Positions 42,104 through 51,116 of a DNA stretch of 64,000 nt are shown piece by piece. A program made the translations under genes and the position numbers. The first letter of the stretch is position 1. The number at the start of each line of letters is the position of its first letter. The notes under the pieces were generated by a model. It saw nothing but the letters and a program-made list of their open reading frames with translations. It did not search any database and had not been told where the DNA came from. This DNA is from Hyphomicrobiales bacterium (GTDB lineage: Bacteria; Pseudomonadota; Alphaproteobacteria; Rhizobiales; Rhizobiaceae), in NCBI GenBank assembly GCA_900473185.1, contig UCKU01000051.1, positions 1 to 64,000 on the forward strand, in the 5' to 3' direction.

Positions 42104-43302
42104 CAGCGGATCACAGAGCCGTTTTCGGCGACGAGGCGGCCTTCCTTAAAGACCCGGCGTGGCTTTGGAATGGCGACGACGGCCTCCGGCACATGCTCGG
42201 CGGCAAGGGTGACGAAATCGGCCTTTGCGCCGACAGCAATACCGTAGCCTTCCAGTCGTAGCGCCTTGGCGCCGCCTGATGTCACCACGTCGAAGGCGGC
42301 GCCGAGTTCCGCATCGGTATAGAAGCCGGAGCGGTAGGCGATAATCTCCGCGCGGCGCAGCATGTCGCCATCGCCGAAGGGCCACCAGGAATCGCGGATA
42401 TTGTCGCTGCCGCTGAAGACGGTGACGCCGGCGGCGCGCAGCAGTGCGACCGGAGGGAAATTGTGGTTGCCGGGCGCATTGGTCATGATCGAGACGCCGC
42501 TTCTGGCTATCAGGGCAGCGATCTTCTTGGCTGCATCAGGCGCGAGATCGCCGAGGCCATAGGCATGGCTGACGGCGACATGCCCCTGCATGCCAAGGGC
42601 GGTTGTGCGAGCGCAGATTTCCTCGATCGTCATCGCGCCGAGCGTGCCCGCGTCATGAAGATGGATATCGACATCGACGCCGCGCTTTTCGGCAATGCCG
42701 AAGACCACGTCGAGATGACCCTTGATATCGCGGTCGAAAGAGAGCGGATCGAGGCCGCCGACGAGATCGGCGCCCATTGCTATCGCCTCATCCATCAGTT
42801 CCGACGTACCCGGGCTCTTCAGGATACCGCTTTGCGGGAAGGCAACGAGCTGAATGTCGATGATGTCAGCGTATTCCTCGCGCACTTTCAGGATGGTTTC
42901 GAGCGACTTCAGGCCTACCGATCCATCGACCATCACGTGGCTGCGCATCTGTAAGGCGCCGTTCGAAATGCAGAGGTCGAGCTGGTTGCGGGCACGCTCG
43001 TCCATGGGTGCTGCGGCAGCCATATTATCAGCCTGAAAAGCGACACGCTCATGCACGTCGAAACCATTGGTGCACGGTTTGTGCGGGATCCATTTGTCTC
43101 CATAGAAGCTCGTGTCGAGATGAATGTGCCCCTCGACGAAGCTCGGCACGAGGAGCGCTCCGCCGATATCGACGACATCTTTCGCGCCTTCGCTGGAGCT
43201 TGCAGGCCCTATCGCCGCGATTCGGCCGTCCCGCACCACGATGTCGTTCAGCGAGCCGTCGGCAAGCCTTACATTGGTGAAGACTGTTTCCACTGCACTC
43301 AC
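42103..43302 (-). CDS. Amidohydrolase of the cytosine-deaminase type
   Basis: A 399-residue metal-dependent hydrolase of the same subfamily as the gene two places downstream. Metal ligands appear in FVEGHIHLDTS (HxH near 57), VDIHLHDAGTLG, HVAVSHAYGLGD and VFSGSDNIRDSWWPFG with the catalytic-region Asp. Its stop shares a base with the start of the gamma-glutamyltransferase gene. It is the promoter-proximal gene of the three-gene unit, with a GntR-type regulator gene 435 bases upstream in the same direction. The substrate is not known. Confidence 0.87.
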   Translation of the reverse strand: MSAVETVFTNVRLADGSLNDIVVRDGRIAAIGPASSSEGAKDVVDIGGALLVPSFVEGHIHLDTSFYGDKWIPHKPCTNGFDVHERVAFQADNMAAAAPMDERARNQLDLCISNGALQMRSHVMVDGSVGLKSLETILKVREEYADIIDIQLVAFPQSGILKSPGTSELMDEAIAMGADLVGGLDPLSFDRDIKGHLDVVFGIAEKRGVDVDIHLHDAGTLGAMTIEEICARTTALGMQGHVAVSHAYGLGDLAPDAAKKIAALIARSGVSIMTNAPGNHNFPPVALLRAAGVTVFSGSDNIRDSWWPFGDGDMLRRAEIIAYRSGFYTDAELGAAFDVVTSGGAKALRLEGYGIAVGAKADFVTLAAEHVPEAVVAIPKPRRVFKEGRLVAENGSVIR

Positions 43303-43737
43303 TGATGTTTCCTTTCCCTTCCATTATCGGTCAGACCCCGCCGATGCAGGGTCCGGCTATTCTCCAGCGATGGAGGATCGGTTCTGCGGCAGCGTACCTT
43401 GTACGCGCTGAGGTCGATCCCATTATTAGCGATGACGCCCGGATAGGCAGATGCCTCACAGCTCCAGACGGTATTCCGGTAATGATGACGCGGTATGCGA
43501 CATGAGCAAAATCTAGTCTACATGATATTGAGAACTAGGTATGCAATATGGATGCCAGAATGTATCGAAAGTGGCGAATTCAAATCCATAGGAGACTAAG
43601 CACCCAAATTCGTTGAGTGAAAAATAGCAATGAACGGCCTCACCGGAAAGCGTGGCTACTGACCTAGAAAATGTGGGAAGCAGATCACGCCTACATAATA
43701 GTCAGAATCTTGTATACGCGATTGAAAAACCGGCAGA
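43303..43737. promoter_or_regulatory. Region between GntR gene and amidohydrolase operon
   Basis: No coding frame recognised in 435 bases. It is AT-richer than its flanks and should hold the amidohydrolase operon promoter. GGTATGC occurs twice (about 43490 and 43536) and TGCATAC once before the regulator gene (44459-44465); whether these are regulator sites is open. Confidence 0.35.
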
Positions 43738-44463
43738 TCAGCCGGCTGCGCGGGCAGAAAATCGCGACAGGATCGAACCAATATCGGGCTCTGCGGCAAG
43801 ATCATCTTCGATCAGAGCGCGGCTTTCAACTGACAATAGATGTTCGTCCATCAGATGTTCCGCCGCAGCCTGGTCGCCCTTTTTCAATGCGTTGATGAGG
43901 CCCGAATGTTCGCTGATCGCGCATTCGCTTGAATGCGGCCGGCTATACATGGCAAGGATGAGCGAGCAGCGGGAGACGAGTTCGGAGAGGTAGCGTTCGA
44001 GCAGAGCATTGCCGGACAATTCAGCAAGCTTCAGGTGGAATTCACCCGCCAGACGGGTCGATAGGCGCACATCTCCCTTGGCGTGAGCGGCCTCCTCTTC
44101 TTGCACGTGTTCCCGCAACAGTTTTTCGATTGCTGGGTTCCAGCGCTTGATGACGGCCTTCATCATCTCGCGCTCGAGTGCTCGGCGGATGGCAAAAGCA
44201 TCACGCGCCTCATCAAGGCTCGGCTGAGCCACAGTGGCCGTGCGCTTGTGGTAGGTGTCGACCAGCCCCTGGGCCTGCAACTTGGCCAGCACCGTGCGGA
44301 CCAGAGTGCGGCTCATCGAAAAATGCCGGCCTATCTCGCCTTCGGGAAGCTTGGTGCCGGCTTTCAGCGCCTGCTCGATGATGGCCTGCCGAAGTGTGCG
44401 ATGGGCGATATCCACACGGTCGGAATTGGATGACATGATTTCAAAGCTCGGTCGGTTCTGCAT
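43738..44463 (-). CDS. GntR-family regulator (FCD subfamily)
   Basis: A 241-residue regulator with an N-terminal winged helix (LRQAIIEQALKAGTKLPEGE, HFSMSRTLVRTVLAKLQAQG) and an alpha-helical FCD ligand domain (AFAIRRALEREMMKAVI, FHLKLAELSGNALLERYL, EHSGLINALKKGD). The Asp and His residues that bind metal in FCD domains are partly visible (FHLKL, SEHSGL). It probably controls the downstream amidohydrolase/gamma-glutamyltransferase operon on the same strand. The start may also be the ATG at 44436. Confidence 0.88.
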   Translation of the reverse strand: MQNRPSFEIMSSNSDRVDIAHRTLRQAIIEQALKAGTKLPEGEIGRHFSMSRTLVRTVLAKLQAQGLVDTYHKRTATVAQPSLDEARDAFAIRRALEREMMKAVIKRWNPAIEKLLREHVQEEEAAHAKGDVRLSTRLAGEFHLKLAELSGNALLERYLSELVSRCSLILAMYSRPHSSECAISEHSGLINALKKGDQAAAEHLMDEHLLSVESRALIEDDLAAEPDIGSILSRFSARAAG

Positions 44464-44598
44464 ACATTATAACGCCATCAGGGATACAACAAGGCAATAC
44501 CTGTGATGCGAACCCATCGATGCCACGCTGAAATATCCTGCATCGGATGATAGAAGCTTACCCTCTTTTGAAGGCTTAAATCTCGCCCGTACAGCATC

Positions 44599-45345
44599 TT
44601 AGACGCCGGTCTTCGGTGCGATCGTCAGCTCCGAACCATAGGCGCCGCGCATCTCGGTCGCTTCGGCCGGATCGCGGTCGTCGGCCTTGTGCAGAAGCAT
44701 CGAGCGATAGCCTTCCACACGCGTGCCGTGGATCAGAGCCACATCGGCATTGCCCGGATTATCGGAGCGCTCGAACCATTCGACGCTGTGATGCAGGAAA
44801 TTCATCTCGAAGGAACGGTTGGTGACACCGTGGCCGACGATGATCACGGTGTCGTTGCCGCTGCCGATGTCATGCATAACAGTTTGCAGAAACAGCCGCA
44901 CCCGCTGGGCAACGTCGGCCCGGCTCTCCCCATCAGGCGGGCGGGCATAGAACTTGCCGCTATTGTTGCGCAGGCGTGCCCATTTCTCAAATTCTTCCGG
45001 AAATTTGCGCCGCTGCTCGGCCCGGTCATAGATTTCGGTAAACAGGCCAAAATCCTGTTCCCGGAGCAGATAATCCTCATGCACATCGCCGATGGTGCCC
45101 GCAGGTGAGGCCTCGATGATCGCGTCCTTCGTCTGGCGCGTCCGCAGATATGGCGAATGCCAGATGGTCGCCTTCCGCGTAGCGCCAGGTAGCGCTGCCA
45201 GATAGGAAGCGATGCTGCGCCCCGCTGCCAGCGCCTGCCGGTAACCCCAGTCCGTCAGCGGAACATTGTGATCGCCGAACTGCCGGTAGGCGCTCTCGCT
45301 GATGTTGCCGAGAGATTCGCCGTGTCGAACGAGAAAGATGCGCAT
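44599..45345 (-). CDS. Histidine-phosphatase-family protein
   Basis: A 248-residue member of the phosphoglycerate-mutase-like superfamily. It begins MRIFLVRHGESLGN with the phosphorylated His in the RHGE box, has WHSPYLRTRQTKDAI as the second Arg site, YLLREQDFGLF, and the second catalytic His in VIIVGHGVTNRSF. The frame is open for 74 codons upstream but the real start is clearly the ATG at 45345, just before the RHG box. Neighbours do not point to a pathway. It may be a sugar-phosphate phosphatase. Confidence 0.86.
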   Translation of the reverse strand: MRIFLVRHGESLGNISESAYRQFGDHNVPLTDWGYRQALAAGRSIASYLAALPGATRKATIWHSPYLRTRQTKDAIIEASPAGTIGDVHEDYLLREQDFGLFTEIYDRAEQRRKFPEEFEKWARLRNNSGKFYARPPDGESRADVAQRVRLFLQTVMHDIGSGNDTVIIVGHGVTNRSFEMNFLHHSVEWFERSDNPGNADVALIHGTRVEGYRSMLLHKADDRDPAEATEMRGAYGSELTIAPKTGV

Positions 45346-45547
45346 GGCTGCCTGTGTAAGCTGAGGATGAGGCATCATGACGGGCGTGAGGGCGGTGTGC
45401 AATGGTCGGGAAGCGTTGGACAGCGGGATTGCCCCCAAAACGCCCGCCGAATGAGCGGCCGCGCGTGCTAACCGAAAACGCTGGCCTCTGGAGTTAAGCA
45501 CTCGGACGGCGGGATCGACCGCGAGGAGATCCGCCGGGAAAGGTCGG

Positions 45548-45653
45548 TTATCCTTTTGCCAGTACATTCAGCACCGCATTCAGCCAGGGGGTCGGTTGCC
45601 CGCCGAGCGAATATGCAAAGATGTCGCTTGCGGCATGAGCCACGGCGCTTCGT
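45548..45653 (-). pseudogene. Possible 3' remnant of a gene
   Basis: In one minus-strand frame the sequence ends ...AVAHAASDIFAYSL-GGQPTPWLNAVLNVLAKG and a TAA at 45548-45550. It reads like the natural C-terminus of an enzyme (it recalls 2-hydroxyacid dehydrogenases), but no gene body lies upstream, where a hairpin and the aldo/keto reductase stop are found. Probably the scar of a deletion. Confidence 0.25.
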
Positions 45654-45656
45654 ATT

Positions 45657-45679
45657 GGCCGCCCGACTGACGGGCGGCC
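45657..45679 (-). terminator. Hairpin after the aldo/keto reductase gene
   Basis: Nine-base perfect stem GGCCGCCCG / CGGGCGGCC (45657-45665 and 45671-45679) with a five-base loop, 16 bases after the stop of the minus-strand aldo/keto reductase gene. No T run follows, so it is a likely but not classical terminator. Confidence 0.5.
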
Positions 45680-45694
45680 GCATCTTTGGGCAGG

Positions 45695-46630
45695 TTAGGG
45701 CAGAGTATGTCCTGCAGCTCGGAACAGCCGATACCATTCCTCGCGGGTCAGTGAGACAGAAGAGCCGGCCGCGGCTTCGACGACACGTTCCGGCTTCGTG
45801 GTGCCGAGCACGACCTGGATTTTTGCCGGATGACGGGTGATCCACGCAACCGCAATACCCGTCGGCGTTACGCCGTAGGCCTTGGCGAGTTCATCGATGA
45901 CATCGTTCAGATCGCCGAAATTTTCACGGTCGCCGAGGAATACACCGTCGAAGAAGCCTTTCTGGAACGGCGACCAGGCCTGCAGCATCATGCCATTGAT
46001 GCGGGAATAATCGAGCAGGCCGTTATCGCGATCGATCGATTGATCAAGCCCGGCCATATTGGCGGCGACGCCCGATGCGATCAGCGGTGCATGGGTAATG
46101 CTGAGCTGCACCTGATTGACGATGAGTGGTTGCGTGACCGCGGTCTTGAGCAGCTCGACTTGGCCGGGTGTATGGTTGGAAACGCCGAAATGGCGGACCT
46201 TGCCGGCAGATTTGAGCGTGTCGAAAGCTGCTGCGACTTCCTCGGGTTCGACAAGCGTATCCGGCCGATGCAGCAGAAGCACGTCCAGATAGTCGGTCTT
46301 CAGGGCTGCGAGCGACTGATCCACCGAGGCCAGAATATGCTCGGCAGAGAAATCGAAAAATCCCTTGCGGATGCCGACCTTGCTCTGGATGACAAGCTTC
46401 TCGCGTTCGGCGGCGGTGAGGGAAATCGCCTCGCCGAAACGAGCCTCGCAGCGATGCGGCGCACCGCCATAAATGTCCGCGTGGTCGATAAAGGTTACGC
46501 CGGCATCGCGCGCGCCACCGACCAACTGCTGGATTTCGCCGTTGCTCATATTGGCGATCCGCATCATTCCGAGAATGATGCTCGACACGTCGAGGCCGGT
46601 CTGAGGAAGCCTATAGAATTTCATGATCAT
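45695..46630 (-). CDS. Aldo/keto reductase
   Basis: A 311-residue NADPH-dependent reductase with TIM-barrel fold. The catalytic tetrad is visible as D and Y in FIDHADIYGG, Lys in VIQSKVGIRKG and His in VLLLHRPDTLVEP; the cofactor end has GTTKPERVVEAA. It belongs to the YdhF-like group. ATG at 46630 or 46624. It diverges from a LacI-type regulator gene, with an ATAAC-N6-GTTAT inverted repeat (46646-46661) in between, so it may be part of that sugar regulon. Confidence 0.9.
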   Translation of the reverse strand: MIMKFYRLPQTGLDVSSIILGMMRIANMSNGEIQQLVGGARDAGVTFIDHADIYGGAPHRCEARFGEAISLTAAEREKLVIQSKVGIRKGFFDFSAEHILASVDQSLAALKTDYLDVLLLHRPDTLVEPEEVAAAFDTLKSAGKVRHFGVSNHTPGQVELLKTAVTQPLIVNQVQLSITHAPLIASGVAANMAGLDQSIDRDNGLLDYSRINGMMLQAWSPFQKGFFDGVFLGDRENFGDLNDVIDELAKAYGVTPTGIAVAWITRHPAKIQVVLGTTKPERVVEAAAGSSVSLTREEWYRLFRAAGHTLP

Positions 46631-46645
46631 ACCTCTGGGTGCAAA

Positions 46646-46661
46646 ATAACTAAATGGTTAT
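46646..46661. promoter_or_regulatory. Inverted repeat upstream of the aldo/keto reductase gene
   Basis: ATAAC-N6-GTTAT, 16 bases before the reductase start on the minus strand and in the divergent gap to the LacI-type gene. It differs from the two operators found downstream of that regulator, so a different factor or no function is possible. Confidence 0.25.
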
Positions 46662-46845
46662 CCGCTTACTACGGGAACGACGGCCGCGTGGCTAGCCGAA
46701 GCTGGCGCTGTCAACGACCGATGGCGTCGAAAATTCACAGATGCAGGCTTTGGATTTGGCCGCTCCCTTTGGACGAAACTCCCATGATAGGCTAGAGATT
46801 GCGGTGTCCCAGCAAGGACATCGGCTGTCGAATTGGAGGAAGTGC

Positions 46846-47904
46846 GTGGCGGATCAAGCAAAACTGGCGGCATCCCGTCGGGCTGCACAACGGGTGACCC
46901 TGCGCACTGTTGCGAAGTCGCTCGGCCTTTCCGTCACGACCGTCAGCCGCGCCTTGAAGGATGGCCCCGAGGTCAACCGGGAGACGATCGACCTCGTCAA
47001 GAAAGCCGCGTCCGATCTCGGTTACAAACCGAACCTCGGCGGCATCAATCTGAGAACCGGCAAGACACATGCCGTCGGCGTCATCATGCCGTTCCATCGG
47101 GAGGGCGAGATGAATATCGTGGTGGCCTCACTGATCGAGGGCTTCTGCGGCGCAATGAAACAACATGGCTACCGCACGACGGTCGCCCCACAGTTTCAGG
47201 CTGACGACCCACTGACAACCGTCCGGGATCTTGTCGAGGAGGGGGCCGTCGATGGTCTCATCCTTACCCATACGAGGCCTCAGGACGATCGGGTGAAATA
47301 TTTGCTGGAGGTCGGCATGCCATTCGTCACCTTCGGCCGCACCGAGTTACTGAGCAAACATCCGAGCATCGATATCGACCACGAGGAGATCGGCGCGGCT
47401 GCGGCTGCGCGACTGCTCGACGCCGGACACAAGGCGCCGCTGCTGGTCGCGCCCTCTAGCCAGTTCACTTACAGCCTGCAATTCATCAAGGGCTGGACAG
47501 CTGAGTTCAACCGCAGGAACCTGACAGTTCCTGACGAGCGGATGTTCTTCACCGCAACGACGCCTGATAGCGGCAAGAAGATTGCCGTGGATGCGCTTGC
47601 CAAATATCCCCAGGTCACCAGCGCCTTCGTGGCAAGCGACGAGGCAGCTCTCGGCTTCGTTTCCGCTCTGGCCGATCTTGGGCGAAAGGTCGGCGAGGAT
47701 TTTTCCGTCCTGACCTATTCCGGCAGTCGTCTCCACGATTTCTACAATCCGCCGCTCAGCACCTATTACTTTCCGAATTTCGTCATCGGACAGCGTCTGA
47801 GCGATCTCCTCTACAGGTCGATGCAGGGCGAGCCGGCATCCGGCCTGATCGAGATTGTCCGCGCCAGTTTTGTCGAACGCCGCAGTGAATTCAGCCTGCG
47901 CTAA
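46846..47904 (+). CDS. LacI-family transcriptional regulator
   Basis: A 352-residue repressor. The N-terminal HTH and hinge are clear (VTLRTVAKSLGLSVTTVSRAL, EVNRETIDLVKKAASDLGYKPN), followed by a periplasmic-binding-like ligand domain (AVGVIMPFHREGEMN, VDGLILTHTRPQD, FVASDEAALGFVSALADLG). The GTG at 46846 is chosen because GGAGGA ends 5 bases before it. Two identical palindromes follow the gene, before the isomerase gene; their central GTAACGTTAC with CG in the middle is a LacI-family operator form. It should repress the downstream isomerase/dehydrogenase pair until a sugar ligand appears. Confidence 0.9.
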   Translation: MADQAKLAASRRAAQRVTLRTVAKSLGLSVTTVSRALKDGPEVNRETIDLVKKAASDLGYKPNLGGINLRTGKTHAVGVIMPFHREGEMNIVVASLIEGFCGAMKQHGYRTTVAPQFQADDPLTTVRDLVEEGAVDGLILTHTRPQDDRVKYLLEVGMPFVTFGRTELLSKHPSIDIDHEEIGAAAAARLLDAGHKAPLLVAPSSQFTYSLQFIKGWTAEFNRRNLTVPDERMFFTATTPDSGKKIAVDALAKYPQVTSAFVASDEAALGFVSALADLGRKVGEDFSVLTYSGSRLHDFYNPPLSTYYFPNFVIGQRLSDLLYRSMQGEPASGLIEIVRASFVERRSEFSLR

Positions 47905-47937
47905 AAATCCCTCAGAAATCTTGCGCAGCTCAAGTCG

Positions 47938-47953
47938 TTCGTAACGTTACGAA
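47938..47953. promoter_or_regulatory. LacI-type operator 1
   Basis: Perfect 16-base palindrome TTCGTAACGTTACGAA just after the LacI-family gene. The same 16 bases recur 89 bases downstream, so the two can bind a tetrameric repressor and loop the promoter. Confidence 0.7.
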
Positions 47954-48001
47954 TTCATCTTTCCCTACCGCAACGCGGCACAAATTGCATGGGAGAAGAC
48001 G

Positions 48002-48043
48002 TTGACAGGGTAGCCGCTACCATGCATTCGTAACGTTACGAAT
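48002..48043 (+). promoter_or_regulatory. Promoter with LacI-type operator 2
   Basis: TTGACA at 48002-48007 is a consensus -35 box. The second operator, ATTCGTAACGTTACGAAT (48026-48043, 18-base perfect palindrome), covers the expected -10 and start region, so a bound repressor would block the polymerase. The isomerase gene starts 71 bases further on. Confidence 0.7.
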
Positions 48044-48113
48044 CGACTTTTCGAGCGGGTTGGAGCGCTCCAAAGGGAAGATAAAGACGCTACGACAATG
48101 ATGGGAGGACGGC

Positions 48114-49043
48114 GTGGGTGCTCAAGCACTTTTTTTCGGTTCGCCAATTTGGACGTTCAACTGGAATCCGCCTTATGCGGCGCCTCTGCGCCGGCTGGCG
48201 GCGACCGGTTGCAGGGGTTTCGAGCTCACTGCATGGTCGGTCGACATGCTCGGCTATTACACCGATGAGACGATCCGCGAACTCAAGTCGATCGCTGATG
48301 GTGAAGGGCTGACGCTGACCAACTTCTTCTACAATCTGCCGTTTTCTCGTGACGATGGGGCGCCGGTCTCCCGCGCAGATCTGGATGCCTATAAACGCGG
48401 CGTCGAGCTGGCGGCAAAGATCGGCACGCCGATCATGACGAGCATGACGCCTTATCCTTTCCAATCGGATATCAGGCCGATCCTGCAGCGGCCGACGGCC
48501 CAGGAATGGTCGGCTGTCGTGAAGCCGGAATGGGATTGGGCAGAGGAATATGAGGTCGTCGTCGAAGGTTTCGCGGCAGCCTGCGCCATTGCCGCTGATG
48601 CCGGGCTGCGTGTCGCCATCGAGCCGCATCCCTATCGCTGGGTGAGCTCAGGTCAGGGAATGCTGCGGTTGATCGAGCGCACGGGCGCTCCCAACCTGGG
48701 GCTCAATTTCGATCCAAGTCATCTCTTTCCAGCCGGCGACATGCCGCATTACGTGGTGCTGTCGCTCGGAGACCGGATCTACAACACGCATTTTTCCGAC
48801 AATGAAGGGCACACCAATGCCCATTGGCGCCCCGGCCGCGGCAAGATCGACTGGAAGGCGATTTTCGCAGCCTTGCGAACGATTGGCTATTCCGGACCGA
48901 TCACTCTGGAGCTCGAGGATGCACCGGGCGCATCGCACTGGACCCATTTCCGGGAAGCCACGCCGGAATTCGATTCCGAAATGAAACGCGGCATCCGCTA
49001 CCTGCGCGACTGCGCTGCAGAACTCGACATCATCATCGCCTGA
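48114..49043 (+). CDS. Sugar phosphate isomerase/epimerase (xylose-isomerase-like TIM barrel)
   Basis: A 309-residue AP-endonuclease-2-like TIM-barrel protein. Likely metal ligands are Glu in RVAIEPHPYRW, His in NFDPSHLFPAGD, and HFSDNEGHTNAHWRPGRGKIDW and LELEDAPG near the end. Such enzymes isomerise or epimerise keto-sugars or inositol derivatives (IolE/IolI-like) and some cleave 3-keto-glycosides. The GTG at 48114 is 5 bases after GGAGG. It is the first gene of a unit controlled by the LacI-type operators and is followed by a Gfo/Idh dehydrogenase, a common pairing. Confidence 0.86.
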   Translation: MGAQALFFGSPIWTFNWNPPYAAPLRRLAATGCRGFELTAWSVDMLGYYTDETIRELKSIADGEGLTLTNFFYNLPFSRDDGAPVSRADLDAYKRGVELAAKIGTPIMTSMTPYPFQSDIRPILQRPTAQEWSAVVKPEWDWAEEYEVVVEGFAAACAIAADAGLRVAIEPHPYRWVSSGQGMLRLIERTGAPNLGLNFDPSHLFPAGDMPHYVVLSLGDRIYNTHFSDNEGHTNAHWRPGRGKIDWKAIFAALRTIGYSGPITLELEDAPGASHWTHFREATPEFDSEMKRGIRYLRDCAAELDIIIA

Positions 49044-49052
49044 GGAACACAA

Positions 49053-50177
49053 ATGAGCGGGAACAGCCCCATGAAAGTCGGCATCGTCGGTGCCGGGAAT
49101 ATCAGCGCCACCTATGTCGTGACGCTGCATATGTTCGATTTCATTCGCGTGAAGTCGATCTACGATCTCTACCAAGAGCCTGCGCGCAAGCTTGCCGAGC
49201 AGTTTGGCGTCCAGTCGGTGTCGCTCGATTCCATGCTCGCCGACCCCGAAATCGGCCTCATCATCAACTTGACCACGCCGACCGCTCACTATTCGATCAG
49301 CAAGAAGGCGTTGCTTGCCGGCAAACACGTCTACTCCGAAAAGCCGCTCGGGGTTTCCATGGAAGAAGCCGAGGAACTGATGGCGCTTGCCCGCGCCAGT
49401 GATCTGCGGCTCGGCTGCGCGCCCGATACTTTCCTCGGCGGCGGTCATCAGCTGACGCGGCGTCTCTACGATGAAGGCCGCATCGGCACGGCGATTTCCG
49501 CAACCGCCATGCTGCTTCTGCCAGGTCACGAGCATTGGCATCCCAATCCGGCCTTCTTCTACGGTCGCGGCGGCGGCCCGATGCTCGATGTCGGCCCCTA
49601 CTACGTCACCAATCTGATTGCCCTTCTCGGGCCGGTTCGCGAAGTCTTCGGCGCTGCCAAAGTCACCCGCATAGAGCGGACTGTGAAGACGCAGCCACGT
49701 TTCGGCGAGACGATCAAGGTGCTGACGCCGACGCATCTGACCGGCGTCATGGAGTTCCACAGCGGCGCGACGGTGACGATCGCCACAAGCTTTGACGTTA
49801 TCAGACACAAGCACAACCAGATCGAAATCTACGGTTCCAAGGGCTCGATGGTAACGCCGGACCCGAACAACTTCACGGGCAAGGTCGAGATCTTCACTGA
49901 GGGAAATGAGGCCTGGGAGGAGATGGCGGTCGACCATCCCTATGTCGAAGGTGTTCCCGGTCATCTCGGCCTGAGAGGGCTTGGTGCTGCCGAGATGGTG
50001 GATTCACTGCGTTCCGGCAGGCCACATCGCGTCTCGTCAGAACTCGCTTTTCATGCGCTCGAGGTGATGACCGCCTTTGAACGGTCTGCTCAGTCGAAAC
50101 GCCCGGTTGCCATCCAAAGCAGTTGCGGCCGCCCAGATCCGATCCCGAAGCATTTGAAGGAGGGCAAGTTCACGTAG
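49053..50177 (+). CDS. Gfo/Idh/MocA-family oxidoreductase
   Basis: A 374-residue NAD(P)-dependent sugar or inositol dehydrogenase. It has GIVGAGNISATYV near the N-terminus, LTTPTAHYSISKKALLAGKH, EKPLG with the conserved Lys, and GPMLDVGPYYVTNLI for the catalytic region (a Tyr replaces the usual His in the DxxxH form). GAGGAA lies 6 bases before the ATG. It is co-transcribed with the isomerase nine bases upstream, and the two probably oxidise and isomerise the same sugar. Confidence 0.89.
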   Translation: MSGNSPMKVGIVGAGNISATYVVTLHMFDFIRVKSIYDLYQEPARKLAEQFGVQSVSLDSMLADPEIGLIINLTTPTAHYSISKKALLAGKHVYSEKPLGVSMEEAEELMALARASDLRLGCAPDTFLGGGHQLTRRLYDEGRIGTAISATAMLLLPGHEHWHPNPAFFYGRGGGPMLDVGPYYVTNLIALLGPVREVFGAAKVTRIERTVKTQPRFGETIKVLTPTHLTGVMEFHSGATVTIATSFDVIRHKHNQIEIYGSKGSMVTPDPNNFTGKVEIFTEGNEAWEEMAVDHPYVEGVPGHLGLRGLGAAEMVDSLRSGRPHRVSSELAFHALEVMTAFERSAQSKRPVAIQSSCGRPDPIPKHLKEGKFT

Positions 50178-50252
50178 GGCTCCTCCCGGCCGGTCGGGCG
50201 ATGCGCGAATGCACCGTCCGCCGAGGGGAAGAAGCCTTGGGCTGCCAGACGT

Positions 50253-51116
50253 CTATCGCTGTTTCGGCTTTGCCACCGTCTTCTGAGCCGAACGTTTTGG
50301 TGCAGGCCTCTCTGTGGCGAGCTCCGCCGCGGGCGTTGCGGATCGGATATCGTTGGTGATCGAGTGCGCGGCCCCGATCACCGCCTGTTTGATGTCTGCT
50401 ACGCGCTTTTCGTCGACGCCTGTGACGAAAGGAACGCTAACAGCTGCAATGACGGTGTCCTGATGATCCCTGACCGGCGCTGCGATTGCGTGAACGCCGG
50501 ACATCTGCTCGCCCATGTCCCGCGCCCAATTCTGCTTGCGGATCTGCGCAAGCTCTTCAAGCATCTGCTTGGGATCGGTAATCGTCTGGTTGGTGAAGCG
50601 CTCGAGTTTGGTCAGACGCCGCTCGATGTCCTCCTGCAGTGAAAAGGCAAGCAGGATCTTGCCGGCCGCACCGGCATGAAACGGCAGGCGCTGGCCGGCC
50701 GTCGCCGATAGCGCATATTGGCCATGCCCCTGCGCCGAGGCGACAACCAGAATATTGTCGCCCGATGGTACCGTCAGCTTGCTGCCTTCACCCAGAAGCT
50801 CGGAGATCTTGTTGAGATGCGGTTGCGCGATCGCTAGCAGGTCGTAACTCGCAACGGTCGGCGCGACATGGGCCGCAAGTGTCAGGAGGCGGCGGCCGAG
50901 CGTATAGCTTCCCGCTGGCGAGCGATGCACGAAATCGTAGGCGCTCAGCGTGTTGAGCATCCGGTAGACGGTGGTGCGTGACAGCCGTACCGCTTTGACC
51001 ACGTCGCGGATCGTCGCGCCTTCCGGCGTGCGCTCCAGAAGCGCGAACACCTCCACCATCTGTTCGATGACGGGGATACGATATTTCTGCGCGGCGTCTT
51101 CACTAATGTCGGTCAT
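50253..51116 (-). CDS. IclR-family transcriptional regulator
   Basis: A 287-residue regulator with an N-terminal winged helix (RIPVIEQMVEVFALLER, TIRDVVKAVRLSRTTVYRML) and an IclR ligand domain (LPFHAGAAGKILLAF, GVHAIAAPVRDHQDTVIAAVSVP). It has a Lys/Pro/Ala-rich C-terminal tail after about residue 260. ATG 51116 is six bases after GGCAGGA; the frame continues upstream to 51212 without a better start. It diverges from two VOC genes, with a TGAAC-N8-GTTCA palindrome in the gap that is repeated before the ABC importer operon. Confidence 0.9.
   Translation of the reverse strand: MTDISEDAAQKYRIPVIEQMVEVFALLERTPEGATIRDVVKAVRLSRTTVYRMLNTLSAYDFVHRSPAGSYTLGRRLLTLAAHVAPTVASYDLLAIAQPHLNKISELLGEGSKLTVPSGDNILVVASAQGHGQYALSATAGQRLPFHAGAAGKILLAFSLQEDIERRLTKLERFTNQTITDPKQMLEELAQIRKQNWARDMGEQMSGVHAIAAPVRDHQDTVIAAVSVPFVTGVDEKRVADIKQAVIGAAHSITNDIRSATPAAELATERPAPKRSAQKTVAKPKQR

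Noticed and set aside
48648..49964. 438-codon minus-strand frame across the isomerase and dehydrogenase genes
   Set aside because: Spans two well-supported plus-strand genes and has no family pattern.
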